Assembly: GCF_026965555.1 (NCBI RefSeq)
Contig: NZ_CP114040.1
Span: forward strand, 10,142,001 to 10,206,000
Direction: 5' to 3'
DNA: 64,000 nucleotides
Source: Nannocystis punicea
GTDB taxonomy: Bacteria; Myxococcota_A; Polyangia; Nannocystales; Nannocystaceae
Each line of letters opens with the position of its first letter. The stretch's first letter is position 1. Below, one piece after another: positions 47,262-56,636 of this stretch. The position numbers and the translations under genes are program-made. A model generated the notes under the pieces. It saw only the letters and a list, made by a program, of their open reading frames with translations, ran no database searches and had not been told where the DNA came from.

Positions 47262-48482
47262 TCACGAGCACTCGTTCTTGTCGCACGGCTCGGGCGGCGG
47301 GACCGCGTTACCGACCCCGATCGCGCACCAGTCGGGCATGCCTTCGGGGATCCCGAACTCGTTGTAGGGCGACTCGCCCGGCGCCAGCCAGTACGGGTGA
47401 TCGAGGAAGAAGTCCCACAGCGGGGCGAACGCGGTCTGGCCGGGGTCGACCGGGAACGGCGGCGTCGAGTGGTTGCAGTTGTGGATGCACTCGAGCACGA
47501 AGTGGCCGCCGGCCTCGAGGTTCTGCTCGAGGTCCTTCGACGTCTGCTCGAAGTCGATGAGGATGCAGAAGTCGTCGGGGCCGCCCCACAGCACCATCGC
47601 CGGCATCTTGTGGGCGGGCGCGGTCCACGGCTTGATCGCGCCGCCTGTCCCTCCGGACAGGGACATGAAGGACGACAGCACGTCGCCACGGCCGCCCGCG
47701 AGCTGGCTGGTGAACAGCGCCCCCGCGCTGACGCCGGTCGACGAGACGCACTCCTTGTTGACGTTGAACTGCTCGGCGACGCACGACAGCATGTCGTCGA
47801 AGAACTGGAACTCGGCCTGGAGGTCGGCGTCGCTGTCGATCGCGCTGAACGGCCACTTGAACAGCAGGTCGCCGCGCGCCTCGGGGATGACCGCGATGAA
47901 GCGCTTCTGGTTGACCGCGTTCTGCACGTCGCCGCGCTCGTAGAAGTCCTGGGCCTCGCCGCCGAGCCAGTGCCACAGGAAGATCACCGGCAGGCGCTCG
48001 TCGGGGCTCGCGTCCTCGGGGGCGATGACGAGGAACAGGCGCTCGACGGTGTTGTTGCCGAGCTGCTGCGGCAGGACGTTGAACGCCTGGCCCTCCATGA
48101 AGCCGACCTCGAGGGCCGGGCAGGTGCCGCCGTACGCCGCGATGTCCGGGGCGAGGGTGGCGCCGTCGGGCGGGTCGTCGTGGCAGCGGAGGAAGTCGTC
48201 GCCGCCGCTGCCCATGTCGGGCTGCGGCGGATCGGCCGTGGTGCTCGTCGGCGGCTCGGAGGTCGACGTCGCGGCGGCCGTGGTCGTCGTCTCGGCCCCG
48301 CTCATGCTGCCCTCGCTGCTGCCCTGCGTGGGCTGGGTGGTCGTCGCGTCGGTCGGGCCCGGCGTGCCCGTGCTCGACGTCGGCTCGGACGTCGCGAGCG
48401 TCGCCACGTCCGTGTCGCCCACGAGGTCGTCGCCGCAGGCCAGGGCCGCGAGGAGAGGAAGACAGAGGAACCCACGACGCAT
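47262..48482 (-). CDS. Secreted alpha/beta-hydrolase (PHB depolymerase/feruloyl esterase type) lipoprotein
   Basis: 406 residues. Lipobox in PLLAALACGDD, Ser/Thr linker of about 80 residues, then an esterase fold: LPVIFLWHWLGGEAQDFYERG (oxyanion region), RFIAVIPEARGD, nucleophile elbow STGVSAGALFTS (GxSxG), and a late His in CIHNCNHSTPP. Similar to secreted polyester or feruloyl esterases. Several Cys probably form disulfides. A 14-bp repeat pair (47643-47670) codes for SLSGGTGG next to the core. Start ATG 48482 opens the signal peptide. Confidence 0.82.
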   Translation of the reverse strand: MRRGFLCLPLLAALACGDDLVGDTDVATLATSEPTSSTGTPGPTDATTTQPTQGSSEGSMSGAETTTTAAATSTSEPPTSTTADPPQPDMGSGGDDFLRCHDDPPDGATLAPDIAAYGGTCPALEVGFMEGQAFNVLPQQLGNNTVERLFLVIAPEDASPDERLPVIFLWHWLGGEAQDFYERGDVQNAVNQKRFIAVIPEARGDLLFKWPFSAIDSDADLQAEFQFFDDMLSCVAEQFNVNKECVSSTGVSAGALFTSQLAGGRGDVLSSFMSLSGGTGGAIKPWTAPAHKMPAMVLWGGPDDFCILIDFEQTSKDLEQNLEAGGHFVLECIHNCNHSTPPFPVDPGQTAFAPLWDFFLDHPYWLAPGESPYNEFGIPEGMPDWCAIGVGNAVPPPEPCDKNECS

Positions 48483-48803
48483 GATGCCCGCCATCATCGC
48501 ACGAATCGGAGCGAAATCGCGACGCACCCGCGTTCGCCGACACGGGCCGCGAAGGGCCCATCATCGGGAATCGACGGGCCTGCCTGACGAATCACGGCAC
48601 TGCCGGGAATCATGCCACTCCGCCCAATGCTCGCCGGCCAGGCGCCGCATTCATGGGTGGGAATCGACGCAGCCCGTCGCGAGTAGTTTAGCGGTGAATG
48701 ATTCGAGTCGACGACTCCGGACGCTCACCCCCGCGGATCGTCACGCTGCGGACGAGCGGAGCGGCGCCGCCGGGCGGCGCGGGCCAGGGCCCGAAAGCGG
48801 CTC
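48483..48803. other. Intergenic region without a supported gene
   Basis: About 320 nt between the esterase start and the TonB-receptor terminator. Contains a slightly AT-richer patch (GAGTAGTTTAGCGG near 48680) that may carry the esterase promoter; no ORF with protein-like composition. Confidence 0.4.
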
Positions 48804-48830
48804 GGCCCGCCTGTCGCGGACAGGCGGGCC
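48804..48830 (-). terminator. Terminator hairpin of the TonB-receptor gene
   Basis: GGCCCGCCTGTC (48804-48815) pairs perfectly with GACAGGCGGGCC (48819-48830) across a 3-nt loop. It lies 30 nt past the stop codon. Its middle CCTGTCGCGGACAGG also resembles a 14-bp repeat junction. Confidence 0.65.
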
Positions 48831-48859
48831 GACGCGGCTCGCGGGCTCGAGGCCGGGCT

Positions 48860-51800
48860 TCAGAAGCGCAGGCGGAGCTCGAACTGGGCGCCGATCGGCT
48901 GCTGGAACACGGTCTGGACCAGGAAGTTGCCCTGCGGCGGGAGCACGCCGCGCTGGAAGAAGCTGGTCGGCGCGTTCGGGCTCTGCAGCTTGGCGTGCTT
49001 GAGGTCGTCGAGGTCACCGCCGGCGATGGCGCGGCCCTGCGAGAACGAGTAGGTCTCGTCGACGCGGAGCACCGCCTTGTTGTTGGTGATGTTGACGAGG
49101 CGCGCCGAGACCTCGAGCTCGACCTCGCCGGGCAGCGGGTAGGCGTAGCTGATGCCGACGTTGGCGAAGTAGTTCGGCTCGAGCCGGCCGCCGGCGCCGC
49201 GCGGGATGGCGTAGACCAGGAACTGGCCGGGGTAGCGGTTGTTGTCGGCGAACACGCTGATCGGCGTGCCCGACTGGTAGCGGAAGTTGAGGCCGAGGGT
49301 CAGGCGGCCGGCCTTCTTGAGGTCGAACGAGTAGTACCCGTCGAACTTGATCTGGTGCGGCCGGTTGTCCCACAGCGGGCCGTAGCTGTTACGGACCAGC
49401 TCCGGGATGTCGTAGGTGGCCGTGGTGCCGATGTCGATGGCGCCGGTGTTGCGGTTGACGAAGCCGTCGTAGTTACCGATGAGGCGGCTGTAGATGTAGC
49501 TCGCCTGGATCGTCCAGTTCTTGGCGAAGCGCTTGGTGATGTTGAACACCCACGCGTCGTAGTTGCGGACCGGCTTGTTGAACAGCGTGCCGACCTTGGT
49601 GTACGCGTCGGCGAGGAAGGTGCAGCGGTTGAGCTCGCGGGCGAGGACGTCGCGCTGCGGGTCGTCGTCGGCCGCCTGGTCGAACTGGTCCTGCAGCTTG
49701 GTACAGGCGTCCGTCTGGCGCTGGATGTCGGCGGCCGAGACCGACTCGCCGGGGTTGGCGATGATGAAGTTGAGGCCGCCGTTGGTCGACACGTCCTCGA
49801 CCGCGCGGCCGAGGCTCTCGTGCTGCCACTTGACGCCGACGAGCAGGTCTTCGATGACCTCCTGCTCGTAGCCGACGACGAACTTCTGGGTGTACATGCC
49901 GCGCAGCTTCGGCACGACGGAGCCGGCGGTCAGGCCGGTGGTCGACTGGTTGAAGTCGGTGCACCACTCGGTCGGGTGGCCGTCCTCCGACCGGGCGCGC
50001 GCCTCGCCGCCGATGAGCACCGGAGTCGCGCAGTCGGACGCGCGGTAGCTGCGTTGGACGTTGACGAGGCCGCCGAAGGCGCGGTTGTTCAGGATGACCG
50101 GCAGCTGCTGGTAGAACCAGCCGTACGACGCGTACAGGCGGCTCTTGCCCTCGTCCGTCCAGTCGTACACGAGGCTGACGCGCGGCGCGACGTTGTCGTT
50201 GATGAAGATGTTGCGCTTGCCGAACACGTCCTTCATGTCCTGCATCTCCCAACGCACGCCGGCGTTGAGGTACAGGTTCGACAAGATGGACCACTTGTCC
50301 TGGACGAACAGCGCGTAGTTCTGGGTGGTCAGCGTCGAGTTGTAGGCCGAGACGCGGACGCCGGCGCCGATCGGGCTGGCGATCGCGCGCAGGTCCTCCT
50401 GCTCGTAGCGGACGCGGCCGAAGCCGAGGGTGCGGCGGTTGTCCGGGTTGTCGGCGTCGACGATGCTGATGCGGTTGTTGTTGACCCGGTTCGGGCTGAC
50501 GTCGCCGCCGATCAAGTAGTTGTTGGTGGCCGGGTCGTAGCAGTACTCGCCGCCGCCGACAGTGCCGACCGGACAGTTCTGGTAGAAGTCGGGGTCGTTC
50601 TGGCCCGAGTAGGCGGTGCTCTGCTTGAGGCGGACGCTGTCGATCTCGGTGCCGTACTTGAGCTGGTGCGCGCCCGCCCGCTTGCCGCTGAGGAAGTGGG
50701 TCAGCGCCAGGTTGCCGCCGACGCGGTCCTGCACCGACTGCGAGTAGGTGCCGATGCCGCCCGAGAGCCACGTCCGCGTCGGACAGGTGAGGCCCGGCAG
50801 GTTGGCGTTGTTACACGCCTCGTCGACGCCCTGGACCAGGCGCACCGCGCCGTCGCGGTCGAGCAGGTCGTAGAGGTTGCGGCCCTGGCTGTCGGTCTCC
50901 TGCGTCAGCGGGACGTTCCGCTGATTCTCGTTGTCGAGCTTCCACGCCTGCTTGTTGCTGAAGCGCGAGTAGTAGATGCCGGCGTCGATCTCGAGCTTGT
51001 CGTTGGCGACGCGGCCCTCATAGTCGAGACCGACCTGGGTGCCGTTGAACAGGTCGCTGCCGAAGCTGTTGTTGACGACGCCCGAGCCGACGCGCGAGGC
51101 GCCGCCGATGGTCGCGTTCGGGTTGGTGCCGAACGAGTTGGGCTCGGACCCCGCCGGCTGGCGGTAGCTGCGGCGCTGGGTGGTCGGGCCGCCGCCGCCC
51201 GACAGGCGCAGGCGGTGCTTCGGGTTGATCTGCCAGTCGAGGGTGGCGAACCAGCCCATGTCGAAGCGGCCGGTCTTGAACCGCTGCTCGGCGAACTTGA
51301 CCGAGTCGATGTAGTTGCCGTTGGCCGCGCAGTCGTTGGTGCCGTTGTCGTAGGCGCAATCCTCGTAGCCGCCCGAGCGGTCCTTGTCGCGGCGCTTGTA
51401 GAACGACTGGATCAGCGAGTTGTTGCGGCCGCCCGGCGACACGCCGACGGCGAAGAACAGCTTGTCCTTGATGATCGGGCCGGACAGGGTGACGACGCCC
51501 TGGCCCTCGTAGTTGTTGATCTCGGCCACGCGCAGCGACTCGTCGGTCGCGCTGATGAAGCGCGGCGTGGCGATGCGCGGGGTCATGCGGAACAGCACCG
51601 TGCCGCGCAGCTTGTTGCTGCCGCCGATGCGGCGCGCCTTGACGAGACCGCCGCTGGCGCCGCCGAGCTCGGCGTCGAACACGCCCTCGACGACCTCGAC
51701 CTCGTCGATGAACTCCTGGACGATCGTCGCGCCGACGGTGCCGAACGCCGGGCTGGTGGCGTTCTGGCCGTCGACGACGTACTTCGCCTCGGCGCCGGTC

Positions 51801-52345
51801 GAACCGCCGAGGCGGATGCCGGCGGCGTCACGGCTGGCGGTCGGCGACATGTCGACCACGGCCGTGAAGTCGCGGCTGGTGCCGCCGACCGGGATGTTGC
51901 GCGCCTGCTCCATCTTCACCTTGGTGACCTGGGCGGCGTCGTTGCGCGTCTTGGTCTGGACCTCGATGTCGACGCGGAACTTGAGCTTCGGATCGATCTG
52001 GAAGTTGGCGCGCATCTTGGCGCCGGGCAGGACATCCATCGTCTTGTTGACGTTGGCGTCCTGATACAGCACCTGCACCGTGTACTTGCCCTGCGGCAAG
52101 TTGCGGAAGGTGTAGAGACCGTCCGCGTTGGTCATCACCTCGCGCGCGCCCTGGAGGCACGTACACTGGATGATGACGAGGGCGCCCGAGATCTTCTGGC
52201 CGGTGTTTTGGTCGGTGACGACGCCGCTGATCGTGACGTCGGAGGCCGCCAGCGCGAGGTTGGGGGCCATCGCCGCGACCGCCGGCGGGATGACGACCAG
52301 CGGCAGGGACAGCGAGTACTTGAGCAGAGAGCGGCTTGTCTTCAC
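48860..52345 (-). CDS. TonB-dependent outer-membrane receptor with N-terminal carboxypeptidase-regulatory-like domain
   Basis: 1161 residues from GTG 52345, with AAGGAG 9 nt upstream. Signal peptide (SRSLLKYSLSLPLVVIPPAVAAMAPNLALA), a carboxypeptidase-regulatory-like beta-sandwich (SDVTISGVVTDQNTGQKISGALVIIQC to YQDANVNKTMDV), a plug domain (NIPVGGTSRDFTAVVDMSPTASRDAAGIRLGG; EVEVVEGVFDAELGGASGGLV), then a large barrel rich in Tyr/Asn/Arg strands ending in aromatic FELRLRF. This Oar-like arrangement is common in myxobacteria and is used for large substrates or adhesion. The upstream leader (52346-52440) is AT-richer and should hold the promoter. Confidence 0.9.
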   Translation of the reverse strand: MKTSRSLLKYSLSLPLVVIPPAVAAMAPNLALAASDVTISGVVTDQNTGQKISGALVIIQCTCLQGAREVMTNADGLYTFRNLPQGKYTVQVLYQDANVNKTMDVLPGAKMRANFQIDPKLKFRVDIEVQTKTRNDAAQVTKVKMEQARNIPVGGTSRDFTAVVDMSPTASRDAAGIRLGGSTGAEAKYVVDGQNATSPAFGTVGATIVQEFIDEVEVVEGVFDAELGGASGGLVKARRIGGSNKLRGTVLFRMTPRIATPRFISATDESLRVAEINNYEGQGVVTLSGPIIKDKLFFAVGVSPGGRNNSLIQSFYKRRDKDRSGGYEDCAYDNGTNDCAANGNYIDSVKFAEQRFKTGRFDMGWFATLDWQINPKHRLRLSGGGGPTTQRRSYRQPAGSEPNSFGTNPNATIGGASRVGSGVVNNSFGSDLFNGTQVGLDYEGRVANDKLEIDAGIYYSRFSNKQAWKLDNENQRNVPLTQETDSQGRNLYDLLDRDGAVRLVQGVDEACNNANLPGLTCPTRTWLSGGIGTYSQSVQDRVGGNLALTHFLSGKRAGAHQLKYGTEIDSVRLKQSTAYSGQNDPDFYQNCPVGTVGGGEYCYDPATNNYLIGGDVSPNRVNNNRISIVDADNPDNRRTLGFGRVRYEQEDLRAIASPIGAGVRVSAYNSTLTTQNYALFVQDKWSILSNLYLNAGVRWEMQDMKDVFGKRNIFINDNVAPRVSLVYDWTDEGKSRLYASYGWFYQQLPVILNNRAFGGLVNVQRSYRASDCATPVLIGGEARARSEDGHPTEWCTDFNQSTTGLTAGSVVPKLRGMYTQKFVVGYEQEVIEDLLVGVKWQHESLGRAVEDVSTNGGLNFIIANPGESVSAADIQRQTDACTKLQDQFDQAADDDPQRDVLARELNRCTFLADAYTKVGTLFNKPVRNYDAWVFNITKRFAKNWTIQASYIYSRLIGNYDGFVNRNTGAIDIGTTATYDIPELVRNSYGPLWDNRPHQIKFDGYYSFDLKKAGRLTLGLNFRYQSGTPISVFADNNRYPGQFLVYAIPRGAGGRLEPNYFANVGISYAYPLPGEVELEVSARLVNITNNKAVLRVDETYSFSQGRAIAGGDLDDLKHAKLQSPNAPTSFFQRGVLPPQGNFLVQTVFQQPIGAQFELRLRF

Positions 52346-52557
52346 AGGAGGGTGCTCCTTGCGGTCACGGCGAGCGCCTCGGGCATCGGCTTGGATACCA
52401 GCGGGGGGTATATCACAACGAAAGCAACACTGAATACGGGAATCTTGCCAAAAGTGCCGCCCCCTCGGGGCCGGACTGCGATCAGACTTCCCCCCCACGG
52501 CCGCGAAAACCGCGGGCCTGCGAGACAGCGTCCTGCTTTGAAAACACCAGAGGTCCG

Positions 52558-53430
52558 TTACAGGTCCACCAGCTCGACGTCCTCGGGCGCGATCGCCTCG
52601 CCGAGGAAGACGGCACCGACCCGCGCGAACCGGCCGGGCGCATCGGTGGCGAGGAAGCGGACCCCCGCCTGCCCTGCCCCGCCTTCGCGGGTCCGGTGGC
52701 CGGCGCGCAGGTCCGATCGCAGGAGACAATCGACCACGACCTCGGCGGTCGTCTCGGCCGAATCGACCAAGCGGACGCGCGGGCCGACGGCCGCGGCGAT
52801 CGCCTGGCGCAGGACCGGGAAGTGGGTGCAACCGAGGACCAGACAGTCGAGCGTCGGCCGCTCGCCGACCACGTTCGCGAGGTAGCGCTGCGCCACCGCC
52901 TCGGCGACGGGCCCGTCGATCCAGCCCTCCTCGGCGAGCGCGACGAACAGCTGGCACGCGACCGAGACCACGTCGGCGCCCGGACGCACGGCCCGGATCG
53001 CCCGCTCGTAGGCGCCGCCGCGGACGGTGCCCTCGGTGGCGATCACGCCGATCAGCCCGCTGGCCGAGGCGGCGCCGGCGGCCGCGGCCCCCGGCTCGAT
53101 GACGCCGATCACCGGCAGCGGGGCGAACACCGCCGCGAGGTGACCGAGAGCGACCGACGAGGCGGTGTTGCAGGCCACGACGAGCAGCTTGATCCCGCGG
53201 CCGACCAGGACGCGGGTGGCCTGCTCGGCGTATCGCGTGACCGTCTCGCCGCTCTTGGTGCCGTACGGCAGGCGCGCCGTGTCGCCGAGATATATGAATC
53301 GCTCGTCTGGTAATGCGGACCGCAGGGCCCGCAGTACCGTGAGTCCGCCGACGCCGGAGTCGAACACGCCGATCGGTAGATCGGCCGCAGTCGCTGCGGG
53401 TGCGGACGCCTCGGCTCGCGACCCGCTCAC
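52558..53430 (-). CDS. murI: Glutamate racemase
   Basis: Makes D-glutamate for peptidoglycan. 290 residues with FDSGVGGL (Asp24, Ser25), PYGTKS, and the two catalytic Cys in VACNTAS (Cys87) and LVLGCTHFP (Cys201). About 20 extra residues at the N-terminus are Ala/Ser-rich. It is the last gene of the minus-strand run; its start lies 1 nt after the stop of the acyl-CoA dehydrogenase gene. Confidence 0.95.
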   Translation of the reverse strand: MSGSRAEASAPAATAADLPIGVFDSGVGGLTVLRALRSALPDERFIYLGDTARLPYGTKSGETVTRYAEQATRVLVGRGIKLLVVACNTASSVALGHLAAVFAPLPVIGVIEPGAAAAGAASASGLIGVIATEGTVRGGAYERAIRAVRPGADVVSVACQLFVALAEEGWIDGPVAEAVAQRYLANVVGERPTLDCLVLGCTHFPVLRQAIAAAVGPRVRLVDSAETTAEVVVDCLLRSDLRAGHRTREGGAGQAGVRFLATDAPGRFARVGAVFLGEAIAPEDVELVDL

Positions 53431-53431
53431 G

Positions 53432-54595
53432 CTAGCCTCGAGCGAGGATGTTCTTGGCGATCACCATCCGCTGGACCTGCGAGGTGCCCTCGTAGATCTG
53501 CATCAGCTTGGCGTCGCGGTAGATCTTCTCGACCGGGTACTCGCGCGTGTAACCGTAGCCGCCGAACACCTGCACCGCGTCCGCGGCGCACTTCACGACG
53601 CTGTCGGCGCCGACGCACTTGGCGATCGCGCTGGTGGTGGTGCGACGGATGCCCTTGTCGACCTCCCACGCGGCCTTGTTGTAGAGGAGGCGCGTGGTCT
53701 CGTAGGCCATCGCCATCTCGGCGATCATGAACTGGATCGCCTGGTGCTCGGCGATCGGCTTGCCGAAGGTCTTGCGCTCCTTGGCGTAGCGGGCCGACTC
53801 GTCGAGGCAGCGGCGGATCATGCCGGCGCACTGCGAGCCGATCATCGGCCGCGAGCGGTCGAACACCTCCATCGCCACGTAGAAGCCCTTGCCCGGCTCG
53901 CCGATGATGTCGGCGTCGGTCAGCGGCACGTCCTCGAAGATCACGTCGCAGGTCTCGGAGGCGCGCTGGCCGAGCTTCTTCTCTTTCTTGCCGATGCTGA
54001 TGCCGGGGCGCTCGCGGTCGACGACGAAGGCAGTGATGCCGCGGTGACCGAGCGCCGGGTCGAGGGTGGCGAAGCCGGTGAAGATGCTGGCGTGGCCGGC
54101 GTTGGTGATCCACCGCTTCTGGCCGGTGAGGCGCCAGCCGTTGCCGTCGCGCACGAGGCGGGTCTTCATCGACGCCACGTCGGAGCCGGCCTCGGGCTCG
54201 CTGCAGGCGTAGCTGATGAAGATGAACTCCTCGGTCAGCCGGCGCAGGTGCTTCTGCTTCTGCTCCTCGCTGCCGGCGACCAGCAGCGGCAGCGCGCCGA
54301 GGTGGTTGCACATCACGCTGGTGGCGACGGCGGCGCAGCCGTACGCGAGCTCCTCGGAGACGATGCAGCCGTCGAGGGTGTGGTAGCCGAGGCCGCCGTA
54401 CTCCTCGGGGATCTCGATGTTCATCAGGCCGAGGTCGAACGCGGCCTTGAACACGTCGACGGGGAACTTCTCCGACTCGTCATACTCGTGCGCGACCGGG
54501 ATGACGGCTTCGCGCGTGAATTTGCGCGCGGTCTGGATGAGGGCGTTCTGCTCGTCGGTGTACGTCGGGTCGAACACGGCGCCCCCGCATACCAC
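53432..54595 (-). CDS. Acyl-CoA dehydrogenase
   Basis: FAD enzyme of fatty-acid or branched-chain acyl-CoA oxidation, 387 residues. FAD/substrate motifs are YACSEPEAGSD, RWITNAGHAS, and the C-terminal DAVQVFGGYGYTREYPVEKIYRDAKLMQIYEGTSQVQ, where the Glu of YEGTS is the usual catalytic base. The first six residues before FDPTYTDEQ may not be translated. Chain-length preference is unknown. Transcribed after the ccm genes. Confidence 0.92.
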   Translation of the reverse strand: MVCGGAVFDPTYTDEQNALIQTARKFTREAVIPVAHEYDESEKFPVDVFKAAFDLGLMNIEIPEEYGGLGYHTLDGCIVSEELAYGCAAVATSVMCNHLGALPLLVAGSEEQKQKHLRRLTEEFIFISYACSEPEAGSDVASMKTRLVRDGNGWRLTGQKRWITNAGHASIFTGFATLDPALGHRGITAFVVDRERPGISIGKKEKKLGQRASETCDVIFEDVPLTDADIIGEPGKGFYVAMEVFDRSRPMIGSQCAGMIRRCLDESARYAKERKTFGKPIAEHQAIQFMIAEMAMAYETTRLLYNKAAWEVDKGIRRTTTSAIAKCVGADSVVKCAADAVQVFGGYGYTREYPVEKIYRDAKLMQIYEGTSQVQRMVIAKNILARG

Positions 54596-54617
54596 GGCCT
54601 CACAAGCGACGCCAGCG

Positions 54618-54809
54618 TCACGGGGGCGCGTCGCCGCTGCGCGGCGGTTCGTGAGTCGGCTCCGACCTGGCCCTTCGGGCAGCTCCGCGTCGGGCCGCGA
54701 GCTCGCGGTCGGCGGCGCTGCTGACGGCGGCTCGACCGCCGAGGATGTACCCGATCAGCACCCCGAGGAGGAACACGCCCGGGATGTACAGGAAGTGCCC
54801 GAGCGTCAC
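54618..54809 (-). CDS. Small membrane protein in the ccm cluster
   Basis: 63 residues from GTG 54809, overlapping the TGA of ccmD (GTGA). One hydrophobic segment (GHFLYIPGVFLLGVLIGYILGG) and a basic Arg/Ala tail. The overlap argues for real translation. No family recognised; it may assist the haem exporter. Confidence 0.65.
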   Translation of the reverse strand: MTLGHFLYIPGVFLLGVLIGYILGGRAAVSSAADRELAARRGAARRARSEPTHEPPRSGDAPP

Positions 54810-55126
54810 GCCCCGGGCCCTCCGCGGGCCGCGGGCCGGTCCAGCGCCTGCCGCAGGGCGTCGACGTCGGCGCGCAGCCGCGCCGACCGACGCCACAGGA
54901 ACAGGCCGTAGGCGGCGAAGATGGCCCACAGGATGCCGTAGGCCCAGACGATGTGCTGGTAGTCGCTGGCGGTCTTGGCCGCGGCCTTGTCCTCGAGGGC
55001 GGCGAGGATCTCCTTCTCCTCGCGGCTCGTGCCGACCGCGGGCACGTAGTCACCGCCGTCGGCCGGCGCGGGCGCTGCCTCGAAGACGAGGCCGGTGATC
55101 AGGACGGGCGGAGCGATCGGTGTCAT
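54806..55126 (-). CDS. ccmD: CcmD-like haem exporter accessory protein
   Basis: 106 residues. The second half has a membrane helix and basic/coiled end (YQHIVWAYGILWAIFAAYGLFLWRRSARLRADVDALRQAL), the CcmD signature that helps release holo-CcmE from CcmABC. The N-terminal half is longer than in E. coli CcmD (about 70 residues) and starts with a hydrophobic signal-like stretch. ATG 55126 overlaps the ccmC stop by 4 nt. Confidence 0.75.
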   Translation of the reverse strand: MTPIAPPVLITGLVFEAAPAPADGGDYVPAVGTSREEKEILAALEDKAAAKTASDYQHIVWAYGILWAIFAAYGLFLWRRSARLRADVDALRQALDRPAARGGPGA

Positions 55127-55803
55127 GCGCGAGAGTCCTCCAGGCGGACGTAGGCGTCGTCGAGCTCGCCGGCGAGGACGAGCTGACGGGCGCGGATGGC
55201 GAACAGGCCGAAGCTGACGAGGAGCAGCGCGCCGAGCCCGGGCCAGAAGGTGGCCCACATCTCCGGCGGCAGCTTGGCGACCACGCCGGTGGTCGGGTGC
55301 GTGGTCTTCCACAGCTTCACCGCGTAGTAGATGAGCGGCACGTTGACCGCGCCGAAGATCGCCAGCGCCGCGGCCAGCCGCTCCGACGCGTGCTGGCCGA
55401 AGTGGCGCAGCAGCAGGTAGGCCGCGATCACCAGCCACAACAAGGCGGTGGTGACCTGGCGGGCGTCGCCGGTCCACGGGGTGCCCCAAGTGGCGTGCCC
55501 CCAGATCGGGCCGGTCAGCATGACGCCGAGGCCGCCGAGGAACCCGATCTCGGCCGACGCCAGGGCCACCGCCGCGGCCGTGCGCGAGCGCCGGCGCAGC
55601 TGCACGTAGGCGGCGACGCCGGAGATCACCGCCATCAGCATGCACAGCCAGCCCATCGGCACGTGGAAGAAGAAGATCTTGAACGCGGTGCCCATGGTCC
55701 GCTCGTTGGGCGTGTGCAGGAACACCCGCTGGACGCTGTAGACCGCCAGAGGCGCGGCGGCCAGGAACAGCAAGGGGACCACGAGCTCGGACTTCCGCTT
55801 CAT
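55123..55803 (-). CDS. ccmC: Haem exporter membrane subunit CcmC
   Basis: 226 residues, six hydrophobic segments. The WWD-type domain reads GPIWGHATWGTPWTGDARQVTT, with His on either side (FFFHVPMGWLCM and PLIYYAVKLWKTTHPT), the arrangement that binds haem and passes it to CcmE. Overlaps its neighbours on both sides by 4 nt. Confidence 0.93.
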   Translation of the reverse strand: MKRKSELVVPLLFLAAAPLAVYSVQRVFLHTPNERTMGTAFKIFFFHVPMGWLCMLMAVISGVAAYVQLRRRSRTAAAVALASAEIGFLGGLGVMLTGPIWGHATWGTPWTGDARQVTTALLWLVIAAYLLLRHFGQHASERLAAALAIFGAVNVPLIYYAVKLWKTTHPTTGVVAKLPPEMWATFWPGLGALLLVSFGLFAIRARQLVLAGELDDAYVRLEDSRA

Positions 55804-56579
55804 CGGGGCTCCTCTCGGCCGGCGGCGCGCAGTCGTTCGCGCGCGTGCTGCCGCGCCGCCTGGGCCGTGCGGGCCGGCGCGGCTCCCACGAGCACCGGCT
55901 CGAACAGCAGCGCGCCGACGCCGAGCAAGATGACGTCGAGCGCGGCCATCTGGCCGAGGTAGCTCGGGAGGTTGGGGTTGTTGTCGAGCAGCGCGCGGGT
56001 CGTCACCAGCCCGAACATCAGCACCGGGGTGGTGACCGGGTAGAGGATCACCGCCAGCAGCATGTTCTTGCCGCCGCCCCCCGCCAGCCCGGCGGCGAAC
56101 AGGGTGCCGATGGCGACGTAGCCGAGGCAGCCGAGGACCACGAGCGTGGCTGTCTCGAGGGGCATGTCCAAAAAGACCTGTCCCGCGGGGAACATCGAGG
56201 CCAGCCCCGGCACCAGCAGCGCGCAGCAGACCAGCAGCACCAGCAGGGTCGAGCCGGCCTTGGCGACGTAGATCGCGGTGCGCTCGACCGGCGCGACCAG
56301 CAGCGCCCGCAAGGTGTCGGCCTCGCGCTCGCGGTCGAAGGCGCGGGTCAAGGTGATCGAGCCGACGAACGCGACCGTGAGCCACAACAGGCCCGGCACC
56401 GCCGGCAAGGTGTGCTTCTTCTCCAGCGCCGCGAACGACAGGTAGAACATGCCGAGCACGACCAGAGTGAAGAAGGTCGAGGTCAGGACCAGCTCGAGGT
56501 CGCGCAGCTCCTGGCGCAGCTCGCTGCGGAGGAGGAGCAGGCTCTGGCGGAGCACACGCACGCGCGCCAGGTGTAGCAC
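55800..56579 (-). CDS. ccmB: Haem exporter permease CcmB
   Basis: 259 residues, six hydrophobic segments. Family regions are the N-terminal ELRDLELVLTSTFFTLVVLGMFYLSF and FDREREADTLRALLVAPVERTAIYVAK. ABC permease with CcmA. A 14-bp repeat array (56148-56189) is in frame and gives PAGQVFLDMPLE in a loop. ATG at 56579 lies 57 nt after ccmA; the stop overlaps ccmC by 4 nt. Confidence 0.9.
   Translation of the reverse strand: MLHLARVRVLRQSLLLLRSELRQELRDLELVLTSTFFTLVVLGMFYLSFAALEKKHTLPAVPGLLWLTVAFVGSITLTRAFDREREADTLRALLVAPVERTAIYVAKAGSTLLVLLVCCALLVPGLASMFPAGQVFLDMPLETATLVVLGCLGYVAIGTLFAAGLAGGGGKNMLLAVILYPVTTPVLMFGLVTTRALLDNNPNLPSYLGQMAALDVILLGVGALLFEPVLVGAAPARTAQAARQHARERLRAAGREEPR
56148..56189. 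repeat. Three 14-bp units inside ccmB
   Basis: Units at 56148, 56162 (GCATGTCCAAAAAG) and 56176 (ACCTGTCCCGCGGG). Encode a periplasmic or cytoplasmic loop of CcmB. Confidence 0.7.
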
Positions 56580-56636
56580 AGGGGCGGCGGGCGGCGGAAC
56601 CGGGCCGATGCGGTCCCTGCGGCCCGCGGACGCGGC

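Noticed and set aside
48698..52885. Plus-strand open frame of almost 1400 codons
   Set aside because: Antisense of the TonB-dependent receptor gene. Val/Ala/Asp-rich without any motif, whereas the minus strand shows signal, plug and barrel features.
53432..55126. A CcmH gene (CxxC thioreductase) in the ccm cluster
   Set aside because: No frame in the cluster shows a signal anchor followed by an LRCPxCQN-like motif.
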